From Chitinophaga sedimenti (lineage in GTDB: Bacteria > Bacteroidota > Bacteroidia > Chitinophagales > Chitinophagaceae): 64,000 nt of DNA. Below the pieces are notes generated by a model. The model was not told the DNA's origin and did not search any database. It worked only from the letters and a program-made list of their open reading frames with translations. The position numbers and the translations under genes are program-made. The stretch covers positions 3,224,001-3,288,000 of the forward strand of contig NZ_JAKUKA010000001.1 in NCBI RefSeq assembly GCF_023156195.1, written 5' to 3'. Each line of letters opens with the position of its first letter. Within the stretch, counting starts at the first letter, position 1. Below are positions 60,016 through 64,000 of this stretch, one piece after another.

Positions 60016-60753
60016 ATGCAAATACACACCACCCTCCAAAAAGGCTCCTACCACCCACAACACAACGAAGATTTCCTGATTACTGCTAATATTGGCCATG
60101 GCCGCCTGCTTTGCGCCATTATGGACGGCTGCACGATGGGGATTGACAGCCATTTCGCCTCCACCCTTACAGGAAAAGTGCTGCGTAGAATAGCCGTGGA
60201 ACATGACTATCGGGCGTTTTACGAAAATGGACAACCTCCCGTAATAGCCGATCAGCTTAAAGCCATCTTGAAGGAATTAATCAGCACTTTAAAAACGGTA
60301 AAGCAACAATTGCTGCTCGACCCCAAAGAGCTCCTGACCACCCTCCTGCTGCTCATTACGGACAACAAACACGGACAGCTGTTGGCCATCGGCGACGGCG
60401 TGGCGCATATCAATGGTCAGCTGACAGTATTCGACCAGGATAACCGTCCGGACTACCTCGGATATCACCTTGAAAAAGACTTTGAAGACTGGTATGGCGC
60501 ACAAACACAACGCCTGTACTTCGAACAACCCGAGGATGTGAGCATTGCATCCGACGGGGTGCTGCTTTTTGAGCGAACAACGGCCGAAATATCTAATATC
60601 AATCCAATGGAATATTTGTTGCGGGACAGCAGTCGCGCGGACAAAGCGGATATGTTGGAATTAAAATTAAAAACGTTGGAGTTTGAACATGGACTGGTAC
60701 CGGGAGACGATTTGGCAATTATTCGTTTATTGCGGACTGTCCCAGCGCATTAA
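60016..60753 (+). CDS. PP2C-type protein phosphatase domain protein
   Basis: An intact 245-residue protein resembling PPM/PP2C phosphatases. Metal-site motifs are NEDFLI near residue 19 and AIMDGCTMG near 36, with AIGDGVAHI near 126 and the C-terminal PGDDLAIIRL, matching the DD/N of the family. The core is shortened compared with typical PP2C (about 240-260 residues). It starts at ATG 60016, giving MQIHTTLQKGSYHPQHNEDF. The target protein and partner kinase are unknown. The 3' end overlaps the convergent DUF5071 gene by 27 bases. Confidence 0.75.
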   Translation: MQIHTTLQKGSYHPQHNEDFLITANIGHGRLLCAIMDGCTMGIDSHFASTLTGKVLRRIAVEHDYRAFYENGQPPVIADQLKAILKELISTLKTVKQQLLLDPKELLTTLLLLITDNKHGQLLAIGDGVAHINGQLTVFDQDNRPDYLGYHLEKDFEDWYGAQTQRLYFEQPEDVSIASDGVLLFERTTAEISNINPMEYLLRDSSRADKADMLELKLKTLEFEHGLVPGDDLAIIRLLRTVPAH

Positions 60754-61126
60754 CGCTTCCTGCGCATATTTCTGTGCAAGGTCGTCGATCTCACCGGGGG
60801 TGGGATGCAATGCAATTCGCCGGACAGCAGCCAGTAATGCAGAGTTAAGATAGGTAACGGGCGTGTATACAATTAGTGCGGATATCGTCCAGGCTTTCCA
60901 GACATCATCATTCGTAGCGAAAATATCCAGTATCCAGGAGTGAGTTCATTAGCGTATTCGCCCAACTTGTTGGCTACGTCGCTGAAGATAGGCCAGTTAG
61001 TATCCTGCAACCATTCCAGCAACTCAGCGGCACAGGGCCGAATCTCTTCCCAGCTGGCCTGTTGCAGTAAACGGCCAGCCTCATCGTCACATTTGTCACG
61101 CGGAACAAAACGAGGTAAGTGTTCAT
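60727..61126 (-). CDS. DUF5071 domain protein (two probable frameshifts)
   Basis: Reading the minus strand gives LPRFVPRDKCDDEAGRLLQQ, then WEEIRPCAAELLEWLQDTNWP with the DUF5071 core, and ATNDDVWKAWTISALI. The frame changes at 60934-60938 (CTCACTCCTGGA for CTCACTCCCTGGA, protein ELTPWILDIFATNDD). A start ATG at 61124-61126 directly follows the stop of the cysteine-rich gene, and one G missing just behind it (ATGAACAC for ATGGAACAC) would put the protein in frame as MEHLPRF. With both repairs the length is a whole number of codons, 133 residues. Function is unknown. Confidence 0.6.
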
Positions 61127-61608
61127 TTATCTTTTTGAATATTGCTCCGGCTCCTCCGTCACATTCACCTTATACTTCAAATCAAACACCCCCACTCTTT
61201 AAAATTCCTCATCCCCTCCTCCAACGTCATCGCATTTTCCTCGGAAAAGCGCTCCGGTAAACAATCGCCATCATCTTCCCAAAAACATACGGGGCAGATT
61301 TCGAGTTGTAAACGGTGTGCTATCGTACGATAACCGCAGCAACAGCAGGGCTCGTACAACGATGGTTCACCATCGATCTCAATCTCCTGTTGCTGGAGCG
61401 CAGACAGTTTCTTTTCTATGTAGTCGTTGCGCACGGGCAACAGTTGCGCACGCAGGTAGTTTATGGCGTCTCTTTCTTCGGACAGGGTTGCTTCGTCCGC
61501 CAGTCCGATTGTTCTGGCAATGGCTTTTCTTTCCACGGCGGACAGTTGCGTAAGCCGGTGCGCGGCCAGCAACTCCTCCGCTTCTTCCCTCGTAATACGC
61601 TTTTTCAT
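61127..61608 (-). CDS. CPCC family cysteine-rich protein (frameshifted)
   Basis: 160 residues after repair. A helical N-terminal part (MKKRITREEAEELLAAHRLTQLSAVERK) precedes the CPCC zinc-ribbon-like domain: EPCCCCGYRTIAHRL and EICPVCFWEDDGD, with paired Cys for a metal. At 61189-61193 five C (G on the coding strand) stand for six (KEWGVFDLKYKVNV). The domain is common in bacteria next to immunity or stress genes but its role is unknown. The DUF5071 gene begins directly at its stop codon (TAAATG), so the two are probably co-translated. Confidence 0.78.
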
Positions 61609-61702
61609 CTATGTTTGGTGTGTATATATTTCGTGGTGAAAATTAGTTATTAAATTTTACAAGCGGAAAAAATTGCTGCCGTCACCGCGCTAATTTAGCG
61701 CC

Positions 61703-62622
61703 ATGAACAAAGCGTCCATCCTCGTCATCGCGCTATTTAATATCGCTATCACCGCCAGTGCACAACTCCGCTGGAAGCCATCCGACCGGCATAATGCCGG
61801 CCTCCCGTCCACCATACGTGTTTACGAGACCACCGATTCGCTGGACGGCAAAGCCTTCCGCGCTTTTTATCTCGAAGCCGATCTGTACGATCCCAAACTC
61901 GATGTGTATACCCGCGTGGGTAACGGCAAACGTTATACGCCCTCACAGTATGCCGAACAGGAGGGCGCGCTGGCAGTCGTAAACACCACGTTCTTCTCCT
62001 TTGCCGATAACAGCAACCTGAACATCGTCATGCACAAAGGAAAGGTATTGGCGAACAACCCAAAAGGTCATTATCTGAAGCGCTCCGCTACCGACAGCGT
62101 AATGGTATACCCCACCCGCGGGGCTTTTGGAATCGATAAACGTGGAAACGCAGATGTAGCTGGGTGTATAACGTAGGCAAAAAGCAACGCGCCTATGCAT
62201 ACGATTTGCCCAATACTGAGAACAAAGAACCCGGCAAACGAGGCGCCCACCGCTGGAGAATGCAGGAGGCCGTGGGTGGCGGACCGGTATTGTTGAAAGA
62301 CGGAAAGCCCTTCATCACCAGTAAAGAGGAAGACCGCGCCGGCGGACTGGAAGCTATGCATCCTCGTACCGCTATCGGCTACACGAAAAGTGGAAAGCTC
62401 ATCATCCTGGTGGTGGAAGGTAGAAACAAAGGTATCGCAGAAGGCGCCAACTTCCCGCAGATGGCGAAGATCTTCGCCGACCTTGGTTGCGTGGAAGCCC
62501 TGAACCTCGACGGCGGCGGTTCTTCCTGCCTGTGGGTGAATAATATGAACACCATTAAAACATCCGACAAAGAAGGGCAACGCCCCGTTCCGGCGGTGCT
62601 CGTCATCAAACAAAAACAATAA
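61703..62622 (+). CDS. Phosphodiester glycosidase (NAGPA) family protein (frameshifted)
   Basis: A secreted protein with signal peptide (MNKASILVIALFNIAITASA) and the domain first seen in GlcNAc-1-phosphodiester alpha-N-acetylglucosaminidase. ALAVVNTTFFSF near residue 90 and EALNLDGGGSSCLW near 270 are the signature strands. At 62159-62164 GATGTAGCTGGG stands for GATGTAGCCTGGG (protein NADVAWVYNVGKKQ), a one-base loss. Repaired length is 306 residues. In bacteria the family is presumed to cleave phosphodiester-linked sugars or cell-wall polymers; no substrate is evident here. Its stop directly abuts the stop of the next, convergent gene. Confidence 0.82.
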
Positions 62623-63003
62623 TTACTTCCTCTCCCGCCGATGGCCTTCCTCATCAAAGGTTTCGTGCAGGTACCATTCCGTATAACCCGCCATCAGCAA
62701 AGCGCTGATAATTACCGGGCCAATCGTAAGGTATAAAAACAGGTCGGTTTGTTTTTTAAAGATGTAACCCATCATTAAACCGATAAGCAGGAGCGCTATG
62801 CCCGCACGCCGGGAAAACCAGGCGGCATATTGATTGGCGCTGTCCCACATTTCCTTGTTCTGGGTAGATAAAAACGTACGATACCCGTACCACGCTTTGG
62901 TGCTTTTGGGCGGAAACCGGCGAATGAGCAAACCCATTAACAGGAATAACAAACCGGCCAGGAGACTGGCATTGAACCAGGGGCTGTACACAAGTTTTTC
63001 CAT
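62623..63003 (-). CDS. SdpI family membrane protein
   Basis: An intact 126-residue protein with three hydrophobic segments at about 11-29, 66-86 and 88-108. The stretch IRRFPPKSTKAWYGYRTFLST with the following QNKEMWDSANQYAAWFSRRAG is the SdpI-domain signature (N-W-x2-A-N/Y-x-G pattern). SdpI itself gives immunity to the SdpC toxin in Bacillus; most homologues have no toxin partner and none is visible here. It is transcribed on the minus strand, 81 bases downstream of the AsmA gene. Confidence 0.82.
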   Translation of the reverse strand: MEKLVYSPWFNASLLAGLLFLLMGLLIRRFPPKSTKAWYGYRTFLSTQNKEMWDSANQYAAWFSRRAGIALLLIGLMMGYIFKKQTDLFLYLTIGPVIISALLMAGYTEWYLHETFDEEGHRRERK

Positions 63004-63028
63004 CGTGGATAGCGTTTAAACAGAAATG

Positions 63029-63058
63029 TGTCCCTTGCAGCGCATGGCACAAGGGACA
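63029..63058 (-). terminator. Hairpin after the AsmA-type gene
   Basis: TGTCCCTTG (63029-63037) and its exact complement CAAGGGACA (63050-63058) form a 9-bp stem. The T-run on the minus strand is weak (CATTTCTG). It lies between the asmA-like gene and the SdpI gene. Confidence 0.5.
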
Positions 63059-63084
63059 TTCCGGCTATCTTAATTTACGTAGAA

Positions 63085-64000
63085 TTATTGGTTTTTGGTG
63101 GTATCCGTTGTAGTACCCTTCTTTTTCACCAGGTTGTTTAACGCACCTTTCAGGGAATTACCGGCTGCTTTACCGGCGTTCTGTAAGTTGGAAGTAGAAT
63201 CCTTTTTACCCAGCAGCTGGTTCTTTACTTCGTCCTTCAACGCAGTTACTGCCTGGTTTTTACGGAGTTAAGACTGTCTTTTACGACTGCTTTCGCAGAA
63301 TCCACTTTAGCCTGCACCAGCGCCGTCGCCTGGTTTTTCAGGTTGGCCGCCACACCGGAAACAGATTCCCGCAGGTCGGTTTTCAGGGATGGTTTCATGA
63401 TACTGCCTCCCATTGCCACCTGCAGGTGTACACTGTCGCTCAGCTTCACCGGGATGCCTTTATTGTTCGCCTGCGACACCATGTTATCGATCAGCGAAGT
63501 ACCTTTTGAACCGATCACGCTGCGGGCAAGGCAATCTGCAAGGTATAATCGAGGCTCTGGTCAAATCCGTGCGAACCGCCCACCAGCATATTCATATTGC
63601 CCAGTTTTACGCGGAAAGGATTAACCGTTACACGGCCGTTCTGGAACGCGATGTAGTTTTTATATCTTTCACTGAAATGTCCTGCAAGGCAGCTATATTC
63701 AACTGGTTGGCCAGTTGATCGAGCGGCGCAAACTTCTTCAGTACACCCCGGATCAGCAACAGGTTGCCTTCACCGTTCAGGGTGTTCAGAACGGGCGACA
63801 TATCCTGTCCCAGTTTACCATTCACCGAGAGTTGCGAACTGATTTTACCGCCGAGGAACTGCGCGATCGGCATCAGTTTTTGTACGGTGTTAAACGCCGG
63901 GAAGGTTTGCTGAATATCCAGCTCCTTTACGTTATATGTGAGGGCAATATCCGGATTCTTTTTACTGGTTTTGGTAGAATAACTGCCGCTGATGTCCATG
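63085..64000 (-). CDS. C-terminal part of an AsmA family protein (three frameshifts, cut by window edge)
   Basis: Reading the minus strand from the window end gives MDISGSYSTKTSKKNPDIAL, a typical AsmA-C domain: FNTVQKLMPIAQFLGGKISS, LNGEGNLLLIRGVLKKFAPLD, GRVTVNPFRVKLGNMNMLVGG and LDYTLQIALPRSVIGSKG. A Lys/Gln/Asp-rich tail ends in TTTDTTKNQ. One-base losses occur at about 63658-63662 (five A for six, DIKNYIAFQNG), 63534-63536 (CCC for CCCC, ALPRSVIG) and 63257-63261 (five A for six, SVKNQAVTAL). The N-terminal membrane anchor and most of the bridge-like domain lie outside the window. AsmA-like proteins span the periplasm and move phospholipid to the outer membrane. Confidence 0.82.

Overview
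The window is a chromosomal segment of a member of the Bacteroidota, most likely family Chitinophagaceae (Chitinophaga-like). The grounds are: recurrent promoters of the form TTTG-N19/20-TAnnTTTG; typical small families (PspC, DUF4421, DUF4954, DUF2851, CPCC, DUF5071); a eukaryote-like class I ribonucleotide reductase; and the Bacteroidota type of aconitase. Base composition is near 50% G+C. No rRNA, tRNA, CRISPR array, prophage or complete insertion sequence was seen.

Layout. 1-5.7 kb: end of an unknown gene, pspC-like gene, aconitase, secreted protein, HD-domain protein, DUF4421 protein. 5.8-12.2 kb (minus): phosphoesterase and a marR-hutH-hutU-hutI-hutG histidine-degradation operon with a perfect palindrome in front of marR. 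12.2-12.7 kb: gene-free stretch with two kinds of helically spaced repeat. 12.7-29.9 kb: SET protein, bestrophin, MgtE, SixA-like phosphatase, S9 peptidase, a very long TraB/GumN protein, glmS, DUF4954 protein, tag, RlpA, and a di-haem peroxidase/MbnP pair. 30-35.7 kb (minus): a non-phosphorylating L-fucose-type catabolic operon. 35.9-37.4 kb: VanX-like dipeptidase and esterase. 37.4-42.9 kb (minus): leuC-methyltransferase-leuD-leuB-leuA. 43-48.6 kb: unknown helical protein, then a cobalamin riboswitch in front of nrdB-nrdA. 48.9-53.5 kb: sulfatase, GNAT, GHKL ATPase, trypsin-like protease. 53.6-56.3 kb (minus): SAM-I riboswitch with metB-hom. 56.3-64 kb: DUF2851, OsmC, outer-membrane protein, lipA, PP2C, DUF5071-CPCC, phosphodiester glycosidase, SdpI, and the C-terminal part of an AsmA protein.

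The main oddity is sequence quality. I count about 47 single-base frameshifts in 35 otherwise healthy genes, including essential ones (nrdA, leuC, acnA). Roughly 19 fall exactly at what should be CCTGG/CCAGG; most of the rest are in short homopolymers. This looks like an unpolished long-read assembly, and the CCWGG bias suggests Dcm-like cytosine methylation in the organism. I therefore annotate frameshifted genes as single CDSs over their full span, and state the break and the repaired length in each.

The most interesting biology is the B12 riboswitch on class I RNR, the methyltransferase embedded in the leucine operon, the palindrome in front of marR-hut, the phased 9-11 bp repeat arrays in two intergenic regions, the TraB giant protein, and the MbnP/di-haem peroxidase pair.
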